64,000 nucleotides of DNA from Macrotis lagotis (GCF_037893015.1 NC_133663.1:225653199-225717198), one strand, 5' to 3'. Positions 46,539 to 58,334 are shown, counted from the first letter of the stretch. The notes: generated from the sequence alone by a model not told the origin. Made by a program: numbers and translations.

Positions 46539-49500
46539 TAATGGTAACTAAGGGGGGAAAAGCTTAAAAAACCAGAAAATTTTATAGCAAGGATATTTAT
46601 ATTTATTAACATGCTATAACACTGATAAGAGTTGTAGTGAACCTTTATGTGCCATCTGCTCAATTCTCAAAGCATCAGGATCAAATGGATTTAAAAGCTT
46701 GACTTTGAGCTACTCATAATAAAAGTGCTAACAAAGTGTAATCAGGGTGTGATATCATTGAATGTTGACTAGCTTTCAGCCAAGAGACTAGATGACTCCA
46801 GAACACAAAGAGTAGGATTTAGCAATCAAAGGAAAGGCTGCCAACCTAAGAAAAGTCCAGTAGAAAACAAGCCAGGGAGAAAGGAAAAGAAAGAAAAGTC
46901 AACAAGCATTAAATGGCTACTATGTAGCAGCTATGTATATTAAGCTCTAAGAATACAACAAAAGGCAAAAGACATTTTCTCTTCTAAAGAAACTCGGTTT
47001 AATGGATGAGGTAACATACAAGCAACTATGTACAAACAAGATATAGACAGAATAAACTGGAGATGGTCTTAGAGCAGGTTTGTCCAACCCACTGCCTGTA
47101 ATGCTCATTTATGTGCATTATTATATTTTATTATTAAAGTCATTGGCAATATAGGTTACATTGTTGACATAAATAAATTACATTCTACTTGCAACTCTTA
47201 ACAAGTTTTTGTTGAGCAATGCAACCCAGAAGGACAAAACGATTTCACACCCATATCTTAGAGGAAAGGCACTAAGGTAGAAGAGATTAAGAAAGGCTGC
47301 TTTGTGGAAGGTGGGACTTTAATAGGGATCTGATGAAGTCAGGGAAGATAGGAGGTGGAACTGAGGAGGGAGAGCATCCTCAGGCATGGGGAAATGTCAA
47401 TGATAATGCCTGGAACTGAAAGATTATTTTGTTTGAGGAATAGCAAGGAAGCCAATAACATTGGATTCCAAAGGACAAAGACAAGAGTAAAATGTAGGGA
47501 GTCTGGAAAGGAAACAAGAGGTCAGGTAATGAAAGATTTTAAAAGACAAACAGGATTTTATATTTGATCCTAGAGACAATGGGGAGTTAATGGAGGTGAC
47601 TGTATGGGAGGCTGACGTGGGAAATATGGTCACACTTGAACTTTAAGAGGACCAATTTGACAAAACTGCACACTTTAACTGACTGTCAGCCGCTGAGAAG
47701 AGTTAGCAATCAGCACCTAGGATGGGGAAAGCACATTATGTCCTCAGACAGAAAGTGACAGAAACAGTCACTGAAATTCTCCTTCACTGAATCTGGATTT
47801 GTGGGGCATAAAATTCATTTGGGAGTTTTCTCCATGTTTCTTACGTTGTTTTTAAAATGAGATTTATATACACTTAAAGGTTCCAGAGTACTTTATATAC
47901 AATTACTGGAAATATGCAAAGGTAAGTGACTTGCCTGAAGATACAGAGCTAGTTTGTAATTGTGGAGATAGGATTTAAATTTGGGTTCTCCTGACTCCAT
48001 GTGCAGCATCATAGCCATTTTCCTATGCTGTTTCTCATGCACTGTGGTCTTAATGCTTAGATCAGGTTTGAGTTGTCAAATATAGACAGAATTTTAGGGA
48101 CCCTTCCTGGCATAGGAGATAGGTAATACCATATTTAGAATATAGGTCTTGGAGTCTGGAAGGTTTGAATTCATTTCTGGCCTCTAATACTAGCTATGTT
48201 TTTGTTTTCTGAGAAGAAAATAGAAACAGATGGGGTAATTGGTCCACTGGGTTCCTTTGTTGTCATCCAGATTTGCAACAACCCAAAACAGAATCACCCA
48301 TCTGGAGCAAGGAAATTTTAAAACTTCTCTATTAACACATTTCTTCGACATTATGAGGTAGGAGAATGTAAAGATCTATACAACTTTAAAGCAGGAGAAA
48401 ATTCACAAATTAATCTTTTATTAACCTCTGGAAGTCTATCAACTTTGAAAAAACTTAATATCTGTCTTATAAAAAATTTCATTATTCTCTGGGTACATGA
48501 TATTTAATAAGTATATACTTTTCATATTTATTGTAAAACAACTTTATTCAATTATTTAAATGTAAACTTATTTATTTATTTTATCATTCAACAATAAGTA
48601 TCACTGAAGAATCCTGTCATAATTCATCATACCATGGTTTATATTTTCATATTTTACATCTCTTGTATTTAAATGTATACTATGAAAGGATAGTTGTTTG
48701 TTAGTTAACAGGAGATATACATACATACATACATACATACATACATGCCTATACACACACACATAAACACATATATTTCCAAACATATACCAAGAGTCTT
48801 TGGTTTTAAAAATGTAGTAAGAACAAAGATGATACAAATACCTAAGCTAGAGATAGAAAAGATGAATTTTGTTTCTGTGCGTATTGTGTACACACATGTG
48901 TATTTTTAATAGGATCTAGCTTAGAAGGAAAAGAGATCTACATATCAATTAACCAAGTGAATCACTTCAACTCAGATTGACATTTGAGAAGAATACAGGA
49001 AGGCAGCCAAAATGATTCTGGATGAAAAAGAAATTCTACTGTGAAGGTCACAGGAGAGAGAAATAGCAAGACATAGGTAAATCAGAACAACAGGAATAAA
49101 GCTGGACCCAGCTAATCCCAAGAATGCCTGCTTGATTTAAACATTAGAAGATCATATTCGCATTCATATTCATTCCTTCTAACAAAGTAGTTATGATTAT
49201 ATTGTAAAAGATAGGGAGCAGATAGTTGCTCAGGTGTTAACAGGAGAGTTATATCTATCTTCCCAAACAAGTTCCAACAGTTTTAGGGTTTTAAAAATGC
49301 AATAAAAACACAGACAATACAACTGTCTAAGCTAGAGGGAAAAAAGATGGTAGGAAAGTATGTTGCTGTCATGACTATTTACTATGAAGTTAGGATAGTT
49401 CTCCTATTCAAAAGGGAGAAAGGAGAGAACTGTTTTCATGAGGTCAAAATTACATTAGAGAATTAACAAAATGTCATCAAGTGATGGCAGCAGACAGGCA

Positions 49501-52500
49501 GAAGATAGAACTATAAGTCATTCAACTTCTGTGTTGCTATTCTTTCTAAGCTGAAGACAAATTATAAACCCAATGATTGGGGAATGGTTGAACAAACTAA
49601 GTAATAAAATATTACTGAGCTATACGGGATTGCAAATGTGAAGGTTTCAGAGAACTATGGCATGATAATAAGATGCAAAAATCAGTCTACTTGTATGTCC
49701 TATGAGACCTAGTAGAAGCTAGGTAATGCAATGCATAGAGTGATAGGGCTGGAATCAGAAAGACTCATCTTAGACACTTACTAGCTCTGTGACTTTGAGC
49801 AAGTCACTCAACTCTTTTTGCCTCAGTTTTCTCATCTATAGAAATGGACTGGAGAAGAAAATAGCAAAGCACTCCAGTGTCTTTGCCAAGAAAAATCCCA
49901 AATGGGGTCATGAGGAGTCAGGTACAACTGAAACAAATGAACAACAAACAACAACATTCTTTGCAAAAATTAAAGAAATTAATATTCCTTTTCAGAATAT
50001 GACTACATAATACTCTATTAGGCAGCTTGCCTTGACTTTGTTTTTATGGAAACCTATTGCTATGTGTATTGGAGAAGGAAATGGCAAATTATTCCAGTAT
50101 CTTTGCCAAGAAAATCCCATGGACTCATCCATGGGAACATGAAGAGGCAGACATGTCTGAACAACTGAACAATATCAACAACTACTTACGAATGAGTTGT
50201 TGAGAAGTAGCGTGTCCTAATGCATTAAGAAAAAAGTTACACATTACACATAGAAACAGCACACATAGAAAAGGCCAATTAAAGCAAAGTTTTCATTACT
50301 TCCTTAAATATTATGAAATTATATTTAGTTTTTCAAAGGCAATCTTCATCACAGAACCTGAAAATATTTATTTTTAAATAAAACTATACACACTGTGACA
50401 ACACAAAAATATTTAACATTTAAATACACTTAATTTTAAAATATTACCTTATGTTTGATTCCTGGCAAAGCTTCCACTAATTTCTGTAGTTCTTTATGAT
50501 GTACACCTAGCTAAAGAATGATAAATTTAAAAAAATTAGAACTATGGCAAAAAACAAATCTAAACCATCCAGTAAAAAACTTTGAAAAATAATTATATTC
50601 AATAGTTGAACAAGTAATTCCAGAGGAGTAAGGCTTTACCTTCAAAAATACTCCTATCACAGCCAATCCATTTTCCTCCATTGCAGCATCTTCAAAACTA
50701 TTATATTTGACTGCATTCCAGTGTACTAAATGTAGCTGAAATATCATTGAAGAGGGGGTTTAGGACGTGAAAACTGGGTGAAAATAAGCCAGAGAAACAT
50801 AATGTACTGATCTTATTTTATTTCATTTTTTTAAGATACCCTAAAAAAAAGAACTTAATCTTCCTAATGCACAGGCCTAAAAATGTCATCTCCTATTCAA
50901 AAACCTCATGACCTGAAGGCCAAAATGAAAATCGCTCAGCATAGTCTTTTAAATGAGAATCTTTCTACTCAATCAACAAATATTTGTTAGGCATTTTAAA
51001 GTTAGGCTCTACCAAAAGACTTATATTTTAATTTCAGCTTGTGTGTCTACTTGACTCCATGAGTGACCTCAGACATCTGAAATTGATATGGGTCTCAGAT
51101 TCCTCATATAAAAAAACAAGGAGCTTGTAGTAAATTGCATGATCTCAAAGATCCTCGCTTTATGATTTGTAGGAGACTGCTGTGGCAGTATGAAAGTAGT
51201 GTATATATGAAGATATGGGTGTAGATGAGTATTTTATATATATAACAATGTATGGATATATGTCTATAGATAAATAGCTATATATAAATATACCTATAGA
51301 TTTATATCATGCATATGCATATACATGCATGTTTATATTCAAATATATACCTTGATATGTATGTGTATATATAACTTCATAGATATGTCATAGATCTATA
51401 TAAAACTATATAAATCAACAGATATATCACTTTATTCATATATATATATTATATATAAAACTATAAATCTATAGACATATGGTTTCATATGGGTATTTGT
51501 ATATCTACATATGATATGCTACATCATATAAATATGTATTATACAAAATACATGTGAACACACATGCATATATAAGAAAATATGCATCTATACATATACA
51601 TACTATACATGCAGGCACATACATATTTATAATTTGCAAATGTTCATTGTACACATATACATATAAAATGTTTACATGTGAATTATATTGGATGTATACA
51701 TATGCATAAATATACAATATATAAAATATGTGAAAACATGTGCATATATGTGTATATATTGATATATATTCATATACACACATGCATATACATGTAGTTG
51801 TACAGCTGTTCCATTCCCCTTTTCTCCAAGTTAAGAAATGCTGTGAATCCAATATGACCAGGGTTAAGGAAGGGGCTGAATAAAGCACTGAAAAAAATAG
51901 TAACTTCCCTTTGCAAAGATCTTTTTTAAAAAATCCCTTGTTCTGGTACTATGAGGCATTAAACAAGTAATTTCATGTCCAAATGTATCAACAAAATATT
52001 TTAAAATAGAATTATTGCATATAGAAAAGGCCTACTGTGGCAAAAATCTTGGCTATTTTATTAACATAAACATTACAAAATTATATTTTGGTCTTCCATG
52101 GATGGCAATCTTCATTAGAGAACCTGAAAACATTTATTTTTTTTTATAATAATTACTTAATTATAACTACAGGCAGCTAGATGGTTGCAGTGGATAGTGT
52201 GCTGGACCTGGAGTCAGGAAGATTGGATTCTTCCTGGATTCATATCTGGCCTTACATAGTTAACAGCTGTGTGACCCTGGGTAAGTAACTCAACCCTATT
52301 GTCTCAGTTTCCTTATCTGTAAAATGAGCTGGAAAAGGAAAGGGGAAACCGTTTCTGTATCTTTGTCAAGAAAACCCCAAATGAGATCATGAAGACTGAA
52401 AATGACTCAACATCAGCAACAACAATAAATTATAACTATACACTGTGACCAACATTAAAATACTTAATATTTTCTTAGCTTTAATTTTTACATTTCTAAG

Positions 52501-52760
52501 ATTCAGGTTATTTAATACAGACCATATAGAAGTTAGTTCACAGCATCTCCTACTCATCAGTTGATTATCAAGTTTAAACTATTGAGAATTAAGAAGATCA
52601 TAATTGTCTGTAATTTGTTTTAAAGGATCATTGTAATAAGGTACGTACCTCAGCTGGATAACATTTACTGTCAATAGTATGTTCTGAACCCCAGTCATTT
52701 ATTGCTCCCCAGTGAAAATGGAACTGCTTTAATCGATAATTGTTTTCCAGAGGTCCTCCC
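38605..52760 (-). CDS. CA5B: CA5B, mitochondrial carbonic anhydrase VB (C-terminal two thirds)
   Basis: Five coding exons: 52649-52760, 50640-50735, 50448-50510, 40776-40931, 38605-38784. They join in frame for 607 nt, 202 residues plus stop. CA5B is an alpha-class carbonic anhydrase of the mitochondrial matrix that interconverts CO2 and bicarbonate, supplying bicarbonate to carboxylases. The zinc ligands are present: the two His of QFHFHWG and the His of LHLVHW. The substrate-pocket segment [16 protein letters not shown] is intact, as is the CA5B-type end ending NRTVRSSF. About 115 N-terminal residues, including the mitochondrial presequence, lie beyond 64000. CA5A is the other possibility, but the sequence is closer to CA5B and the ZRSR2 neighbourhood agrees. 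Same strand as ZRSR2, about 8 kb upstream of it. Confidence 0.95.
38785..40775 (-). other. CA5B last intron
   Basis: Unique AT-rich sequence with one diverged SINE (about 40325-40440, aggtagctagctagctggcc, ctgtgtgaccctgagcaagt, + strand). No exon. Confidence 0.6.
40776..40931 (-). CDS. CA5B: CA5B penultimate coding exon
   Basis: 52 codons in phase 0, [19 protein letters not shown], then [17 protein letters not shown]. Contains the Thr199-equivalent gatekeeper within SLTTPPLSE. Acceptor ttgtttag, donor gtaatt. Confidence 0.95.
41200..41425 (-). repeat. MAR1-like long SINE, minus orientation
   Basis: ttcagtcatgtctgacccat, ttatttggagttttcttgcc, gatactggaatggtttgcca, ctcattttacagatgaaaaa: the complement of a long marsupial SINE. 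Confidence 0.85.
41426..41600 (+). repeat. Marsupial SINE, plus orientation
   Basis: cacagtggatagaacactgg, caagttcaaatctggtctca, gtgtgattttgggcaagtca. Directly abuts the minus copy, so the shared core forms an inverted repeat. Confidence 0.8.
41690..42110 (+). mobile_element. L2-like LINE fragment
   Basis: tcaaactcaatatgtttaaa, then aacttagaagttatacttga, and ccaagtcttattgacatact. Same family text as 61500-61650. Confidence 0.5.
42370..44290 (+). mobile_element. L1 ORF2 3' half and 3' end (decayed)
   Basis: Starts with tttgcagataatatgatt, reading FADNM where an active reverse transcriptase has FADD, so a catalytic Asp is replaced. It continues with ORF2-end text (ggtggaactgtgaactgatt, ggagagtaatttggaactat) to a 3' UTR-like end. 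Broken by stops and a CT/TA microsatellite at 42510-42567. Same strand as AP1S2, opposite to CA5B. Confidence 0.75.
42510..42567. repeat. (CT)n(TA)n compound microsatellite
   Basis: About 11 CT units followed by about 17 TA units. Confidence 0.95.
44535..44568. repeat. (AAT)n microsatellite
   Basis: Eleven or so uninterrupted ATA/AAT units. Confidence 0.95.
46494..46535. repeat. (CA)n microsatellite
   Basis: About 20 CA units ending at cacgtctaatgg. Confidence 0.95.
46890..47665 (-). mobile_element. L2-like LINE 3' part, antisense
   Basis: Starts with the complement of a LINE 3' end (caacaagcattaaatggcta) and includes ttggattccaaaggacaaag, gaaagattttaaaagacaaa and gatcctagagacaatgggga, parallel to copies at 52.9 and 54.5 kb. 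Confidence 0.55.
48689..48862. repeat. Local duplication, copy A with (ATAC)n expansion
   Basis: Parallels 49221-49350: gatagttg...gttaacaggaga, then gttttaaaaatgtagtaaga and cctaagctagag. Between the matching ends copy A carries an (ATAC)n tract (48717-48745) and CA-rich sequence that copy B lacks. Confidence 0.75.
49221..49350. repeat. Local duplication, copy B without the microsatellite
   Basis: gatagttgctcaggtgttaa, caggagagttatatctatct, gttttaaaaatgcaataaaa, gtctaagctagaggg in the same order as copy A about 500 bases away. Confidence 0.75.
49705..49965 (+). repeat. MAR1-like long SINE
   Basis: gaagctaggtaatgcaatgc, cttactagctctgtgacttt, ggactggagaagaaaatagc, ctttgccaagaaaaatccca, CAA-rich tail ending near acaacaaacaacaac. 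A complete but diverged copy. A tail-only fragment of the same family follows at about 50060-50190. Confidence 0.85.
50266..50440. repeat. CA5B intron duplication, copy 1
   Basis: aatcttcatcacagaacctg and aaaatatttattttt align with 52105-52139 with three differences in 35 bases. The flanking agaaaaggcc and acactgtgac motifs are in the same order. It lies just beyond the donor of the 63-nt exon. Confidence 0.75.
50448..50510 (-). CDS. CA5B: CA5B 63-nt exon
   Basis: 21 codons in phase 0, starting [17 protein letters not shown]. Acceptor ttctttag, donor gtaata. The intron to the previous exon is only 129 bases. The adjoining intron (50266-50440) has a duplicate near 52020-52490. Confidence 0.95.
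50640..50735 (-). CDS. CA5B: CA5B exon with third zinc histidine
   Basis: 32 codons in phase 0, [18 protein letters not shown] to [10 protein letters not shown]. The first His of LHLVHW is the third zinc ligand (His119 in CA II numbering). Acceptor tatttcag, donor gtaaag. Confidence 0.95.
51190..51800. repeat. AT-rich cryptic tandem tract (TATA/ATGTAY)
   Basis: About 600 bases made mostly of alternating purine-pyrimidine words such as tatatgtata, tacatatg and atgcatat. No single unit repeats perfectly. Open frames across it have no protein-family signal. Confidence 0.75.
52019..52490. repeat. CA5B intron duplication, copy 2, split by a SINE
   Basis: Parallels 50266-50440 from atagaaaaggcc to acactgtgacc. 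The match stops at the SINE (52171-52427) and resumes after it. Confidence 0.72.
52171..52427 (+). repeat. MAR1-like long SINE, complete, with target-site duplication
   Basis: aggcagctagatggttgcag to cagcaacaacaat, with the diagnostic ctttgtcaagaaaaccccaa tail. The flanks repeat aattataacta (52159-52169 and 52428-52438). Confidence 0.93.
52649..52760 (-). CDS. CA5B: CA5B exon with first two zinc histidines
   Basis: Acceptor cagtcattag, donor gtacgt. Encodes [18 protein letters not shown], then [18 protein letters not shown] carries the two His equivalent to 94 and 96 of CA II. One base at the start completes a Lys codon from the exon outside the window. Confidence 0.95.
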
Positions 52761-52869
52761 CTAATGACTGAAATAACATAGAAATAATTCATAAACTTTG
52801 TTATTCATTCAGGGAAATGCAGCAGATAAATGTCAACATAAGTCCATTTAATAGAAAAGCCTTTAAATT

Positions 52870-53790
52870 CAGCAAATATTATTAAGCATCTACTCTATGC
52901 AAGACAATGCCCTACTTTGGGAATTCAAAGACAAAAACAGGTCCTACCTTCAAGGAACTTAAATACAGGGAAGTTTAATATAGGGTCAAGAGTGAAAGAG
53001 GCAAAGAAAAAGATCAAAAACCTTGGGGAATATCTTCACAAATATCTGGGGGAAGAGAGATGATAAGAGGAGAGGAATCAAGGAAAGCTTCACAGCAAAG
53101 GTTATTAGGGCACTGAAGAGAGACAGCTAGAGCACAAAGGAGAGAATGGAGATTGTTTTATGATCCATTTCAAGCAGATAATCTAGTTTGCCTGGAGCTA
53201 AAGTACATGAAAAGGCATAATGTGGGATGCAGCTGGAGAGGTAAGCTGAAGCCAAATTATAGAGAGCTTTAAATACCAAGCTAAAATGTTTTATATTTTA
53301 TTCTAGAGAAAATAGGGAACCTTTAAAGACTTGAGTAGGGAAATGACATGGCTAGATCTCTGGCTTAGGCAGATTATTTTTTGCATCTGTGTGAAGGAAG
53401 AGGTTGGAATCAGAAAGACCAAATAAGAAGCTATTATTATAGTCCAGAAGAAAAAAAGATAAGTAACTAAACTCAGAAGGTATATGACAATGGTGAGAAG
53501 GTGATGAATGGAAGAGGTAGTATAGTAGTACTACAGTAGTATAGTATAGTAGTAGGCCTTGGCAACTGACCAGATATGGAGGTAGGGGAGATAAGTCTAG
53601 GATGATAGTGCCCAGAAGGAGGGTGATACCCGAAAAGATCAAGAAGATTGCAAAAGGGGTAAGATTTGGGAAGATGAGTTTGGTTTGGGATATGCCACAT
53701 TTTAGGAATCCAGGTAGAGACATACAGGAGGAAGTTGGGAGATAAATTGAGAGGCACGAGACATGTTATGATTTATACAAGTATGGTTCC
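52870..53790 (-). mobile_element. L2-like LINE, antisense
   Basis: Starts with attattaagcatctactcta (LINE 3' end complement), then gagagctttaaataccaagc, tattctagagaaaatagggaac and ggcaactgaccagatatgga, parallel to the 54.5 kb copy. Confidence 0.55.
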
Positions 53791-54449
53791 CAAGCAAACT
53801 AGAATATTCTATCAGGTTGAATGAGGAGTGAAGAAAATAATTGTATTGTTGCTGTTAATCTTTCATTTTTTACAGAAGACCAGTGACATGGATGAGTAAT
53901 GTCGCAACTTGTGTATGCACTGGATTTCAGGAAGGCAGAATTGCACAGATTTGTCAGCCTCACTCTCTCTTCCAAAGTCTTCAAAGTCCATTGGTAAGAT
54001 AAAAGTTAGGACTCAGGATGACTTGTGACAACTGGGAATGTAGTGGATGACCCTAGTTTTTCCCCATGCCTTGCCAAGCTCTAAGTGTTTACTTTGGCCA
54101 CCTTCATGGTTGGTAGAATAAGTTATTCTCATCTTCCCATTCCACAGGGCTTGGAGGAAGCATTCCTCTAACCCACAATGGGTTTGAAACCTGTTAGTTA
54201 CCCTCTAACTGATTTTAGTTGGAAAAGGGAGAATAATTTTAGTAAGCAAAGAAAATCTTAGTATTGTGGAACATTTTGAACTCATAGTATTCCTGAACAG
54301 ATTGAAAATGATAGGAAAACAGGAGATGAAGAGACATTTGGACTAGGAGGGAAGGTTCCTAATCTTCTAGTTGAGCTGTCAGTTGGGGCTGGGGTCAGGG
54401 AGGGTAAAGTAGAGCATATCTATGAATCTGCAATTGCAACTAATATTGA

Positions 54450-57300
54450 AGTCAATCAACAAGCATTTATTTAGTGCCTATAATGGGCCAAGCACTGTAC
54501 TAATTGTTGAAGAAAAAAGGAAAAGCAAAACATAAAACAAAAACAAAATTCAGTCTCTGCTCTAAAAGAGTTCACAGCCTAATTGAAGAGACAGCAAACA
54601 AGATACATACAGGATAAAACCAGAGACAGTTTTAAGGAGGACAAGGACAGTCTTCTTGAAAAAGGATTTTCCTGGAGCTCTGAAGGAAGCCAAGAAGCCA
54701 TGAAGGAGAAATGAAGAGAGTTTTCAGGCAAACTTTGTGTGAAGAACAAGCAAGGAGGCCAATGTCACTTGGTATATGGTATAGAGTCAGATATAATGAA
54801 AAGTCAGGTTCAGGGGAAGTTATGAAGGACTTTAAATTCCAAACAGTGAATTATATATTTGGTTTTGGAGGTAATAGAGTCATTGATGTTGATTGAATAG
54901 AAGGTGACCTGATCAGACTTGCTCTTTAGATAGATCAATTTGACAGCTGAATGGAGGATGGCCTGGTATAGGGAAGAGACTTGCAATAGGGAGACCATAA
55001 AAGTATTGCAGTAGTTCAGGTGTGATGTTATGAAGGCCTGCATCAGAATGGTGGCTGTATCCAAAGAAAGAAATATGTTTATGAAATATATTACAAGGGT
55101 AGAAATGATAGGATTTGGCAACTGATTGGATATGAGAGGTAAGTTGGAGGAGTTAGGATGACATATGCTGCAGTAACTTGAAGCATGGTACCCATGAGAG
55201 TAATAGGAATTGAAAAGGGGAAAGTTTAGGAGCAAAGAAAATGAGTTCAATTTTAGACATGTTGAGTTTAAGATGTTTATGAGACATCCAGTTTGTGATG
55301 TCCAAAAGACAAACGAAAACATGAGATTGAAGTTTAGGAAGAGATTTGGGCTGGACAAATAGTTCTGAGGATCATCTGCATAGAAAGGATATTTGAATAC
55401 ATGGAAGTTGAGAGAACCAAGCTAAATAGTCCAGAGGGAGAAAAAGGCCAGGACAGAGCTTTGCAGGGGTCTTCATTGGTTAATGGTTAAGACCTAGACA
55501 AAGATCCAGCAAATGAAATTGAGGAGTGAACAGATAAGATAAGTACCTGAAGATTTATCAAGAAGAGAATGTTGTGCAATGTTACAAGCTGGGAAGAGAT
55601 CAAGGAATATAAGGAGTAAGAAAAGGTCATTTGTTTTGTCAATTAATTTGGAGCGAGTAATTTTAGTTGAGTCATGAGGTCAGAAGTCAGACTGTAAAGA
55701 GTTAAGAGAAGAGGTGTGGAAGTAGAAGTATTTTTTATAGATTGTCTTCTCAAGGAGTCAATCTACAAAAAAGGAGGTGAGATATGAAACAACATTAATG
55801 GGGGATGGATGGAACAAACAAGGTTTTGTTTTATTCTACTTTATCTTTTTTTTGGAATGAGGTATACATAGATATGTTTGCAGGCTGCAAGGAAGCAGCC
55901 AGAAGACAAGGAGAGACTGAAGATAAGTGACAGTGGAGATGACAGAGAGAACAATTAACTGGAGTAGATGGAATGAAATAAGATTACTTACTTATATAGA
56001 GGTCTTGATAGGAAAGGCCACCTCATTACATGAGAAACAGGAGTTAGGGTGAGATAGTATTGGAAAGCATTTGAGTGATGTGATAAGGAAGAGAGTATCA
56101 GCAAATGGTCTCAATTGTCTGTAGTGAAATATGGGGCAAGACTCAATTTAGATGGTAAGGAAGGGAGAGGTGAGAAGAAGTAAAAAGATTTGGAAAAGTC
56201 GTTCTGGTGAGTGGGTTAGTGAGTCAATTAGGTAGATATAAAAGGATTGTCTTTCCCAGTTGAGATTTATAGTGGCCTGAGGTAGCCTAGTTTGAGGATT
56301 TTTATCCAGTTTTATTCAGCAACATTTAAATAGACACAAAGAGAAGATGGTGGGAGTATTAAAAAGCCAAAACTTAGAAGGAGAAGAACCTCAACAGGAT
56401 AAAGGACAAGGGACTCAAGACAAAAAGATTTCGTAGAGCTGAATTCTACAGGGGAAATATGAGGAAGGGAGGAGAATATCTAGTGCAGGGGTCTTGACTA
56501 GAAAGAGAACTGAGAGTTAGAGGTCACATTGAGGATGAAAACAGGGTTAGGAGTTATAAATCAGAGGGAGAGTTAGAATTACAACAGATTATAAGATAAT
56601 GGAATTTCAGAGTTCATGAAAATAGAACACTTTAGGCGATGGCAAAATCAAGGATAGAACTATATGTGTGACTGAGATAGGGTGGAGGGTAGGTCATGGG
56701 AAATGAATAAGTGGAGGAATTGGGAAGTCAGAGTGCTTTTAGGAGTGTTAAGATGCATAGTATAAGGGCAGGCATTGAGAAAGCTACATACAAAGCCTAT
56801 GAGTCAGGCAATGAACTCATTGAAGAAGGAATAATAGTGTCCTGGAAGTCAGTGGACTACAGACCTTAGAATCTTGACTGGGTGATAAATATGGATTTAA
56901 TGCATTTCAGAGGAAAAGAAGTTAGCTAAATGATGATGGCAAAGGGAGAGCCTGAAAGTAACAATGGGGGAGCAAGAAATTACATGTCCCTAGTTTTGTT
57001 TTAGTTTGGCTGGGGGAAGGATAGAGGTGAAAATGTAGAAAGATCTAGAAAAAGTGGCATGAGAACCTGTGACATCCTGAGGAAGTCAGATCCCAGCGAG
57101 TACAAAAAGACAAGATGTTTAAGATGAAGGCACAATGGAAGAGGTGTGTAGTTTTAGAAAAGGATCTGAGGTGGAGGGTTGGGCTGAGCATGAGGGAGTA
57201 GTCAAGAGTGGATAGAGAACAGGATTTGAACAATGTCTACCAAGGATTCAGAATTTACTGGGATGGGAAGTATATGACAGTGTGGGTGTATACTAATCAC
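54450..57300 (-). mobile_element. L2-like LINE, longest copy, antisense
   Basis: About 2.8 kb. Starts with the complement of the 3' end (caatcaacaagcatttattt). On the minus strand 54810-55358 is open for 182 codons with stretches such as QAFITSHLNYCNTF, recalling the R-L-D-Y-C-N motif after the reverse transcriptase domain in L2/CR1-type LINEs. The shared word ttttagacatgttgagttta (55252-55271) is the complement of phrases in the plus-strand copies. Too decayed to be active. Confidence 0.6.
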
Positions 57301-58054
57301 TAAGGAATGAATACAAGTGCTGAATTGTCCTTTGGGATCTGTGAAAATACTTTTTAAAATTTTCTATTAAACTGAATTGTGGAATGATGAGTACTATAAA
57401 GTTGTGAGTGATATTGTCCATATTAAATCAGTCATGGCTGTACTGGGGAAAGATAGAAATTATTAATGTTTGATTTTTAAAATGTACTCTTCTACCATGA
57501 GTATGTCTAAAGGTTTAGAAATTCTCACTTCTTTGCAGTGTCATTTCCCTGGATCATGTGAAGACTCAACTCAGCAAAACCTAAAAAAGTTGTTTAACTT
57601 CCTCATTCAACCTTTTATGATGTCCCCCAAAAAAGAGTGAAAATGAATAAAAGTGCCTCATGCTAATATAAATTATTATTGGCTTATTCTTCCTTTCTCT
57701 TTGGTGTGAAAAGATCTAATTTAATTTAAAATTTTTTTTTTTTAAAATAGACCTGAGAATTCAGGTAAGAGAATAATAAGAGAATTCAAATAATAAGAGA
57801 ATTCAAACCTCCTTTCATCAACTTACTGCTAGACTTAAGATTTTGTATGTCATTACTTAGAGTAATGCCAAACTAGTGGTGATATCACAAAGCTGAGATC
57901 AAAATTTACCCCAGCTGGATCATAATAAATCCATGGATAATCAAAAAGGTTGTTTTCCCTTTTGTTCTTTCTTCCTTGTTCTCTCTCTTACAGACAAATG
58001 TACATTTACACACATATACACAAGTATTAAAAATTAATCATAGGATTATAATTA

Positions 58055-58308
58055 TTGTAGTTTAGTCATTTTCAGTAGTACTGACTTGGTGACCCCATAT
58101 GAGGTTTTCATGGCACAGATATTAGAATGGTTTACCATTTTCTCTTCCAGCTCATTTTACAGATGAAGAAACTAAGAAAAACAGGGTTAAGTGATTTATC
58201 TAAGTTCATGCAGCTAGTAAGTATCTGAGGCCAGATTTGGACTCAAGAATATTAACTTTTATGATTCCAAATCCAGTGCTTTATACAATGCACTACCTAG
58301 CTACCCCT
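58055..58308 (-). repeat. MAR1-like long SINE, minus orientation
   Basis: gtttagtcattttcagtagt, gaccccatatgaggttttca, ccagctcattttacagatga, caatgcactacctagctacc. Nearly full length. Confidence 0.88.
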
Positions 58309-58334
58309 AAGATTAGAGCTAAAGGGGAACAACA

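Larger units (their letters stand above)
40932..50447 (-). other. CA5B intron between the 63-nt and penultimate exons
   Basis: 9.5 kb with no further exon. Contents are listed separately: an inverted SINE pair, L2-like and L1 fragments, microsatellites, a local duplication (48.7/49.2 kb) and MAR1-type SINEs. Weaker MIR traces are at about 45400-45580 (-), 45880-46040 (+), 47860-48030 (-) and 48110-48200 (+). Confidence 0.6.
50736..52648 (-). other. CA5B intron between the two histidine exons
   Basis: Contains an AT-rich quasi-repeat (51190-51800), the second duplication copy and a long SINE. No exon. Confidence 0.65.

Noticed and set aside
51505..51888. A 127-codon Tyr/Ile/Cys-rich minus-strand frame
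   Set aside because: Translation of the TATA/ATGTAY tract; low complexity and no family signal.
54810..55358. A 182-codon minus-strand frame as a possible gene
   Set aside because: Its text belongs to the L2-like LINE family present several times in this window; treated as a transposon remnant.
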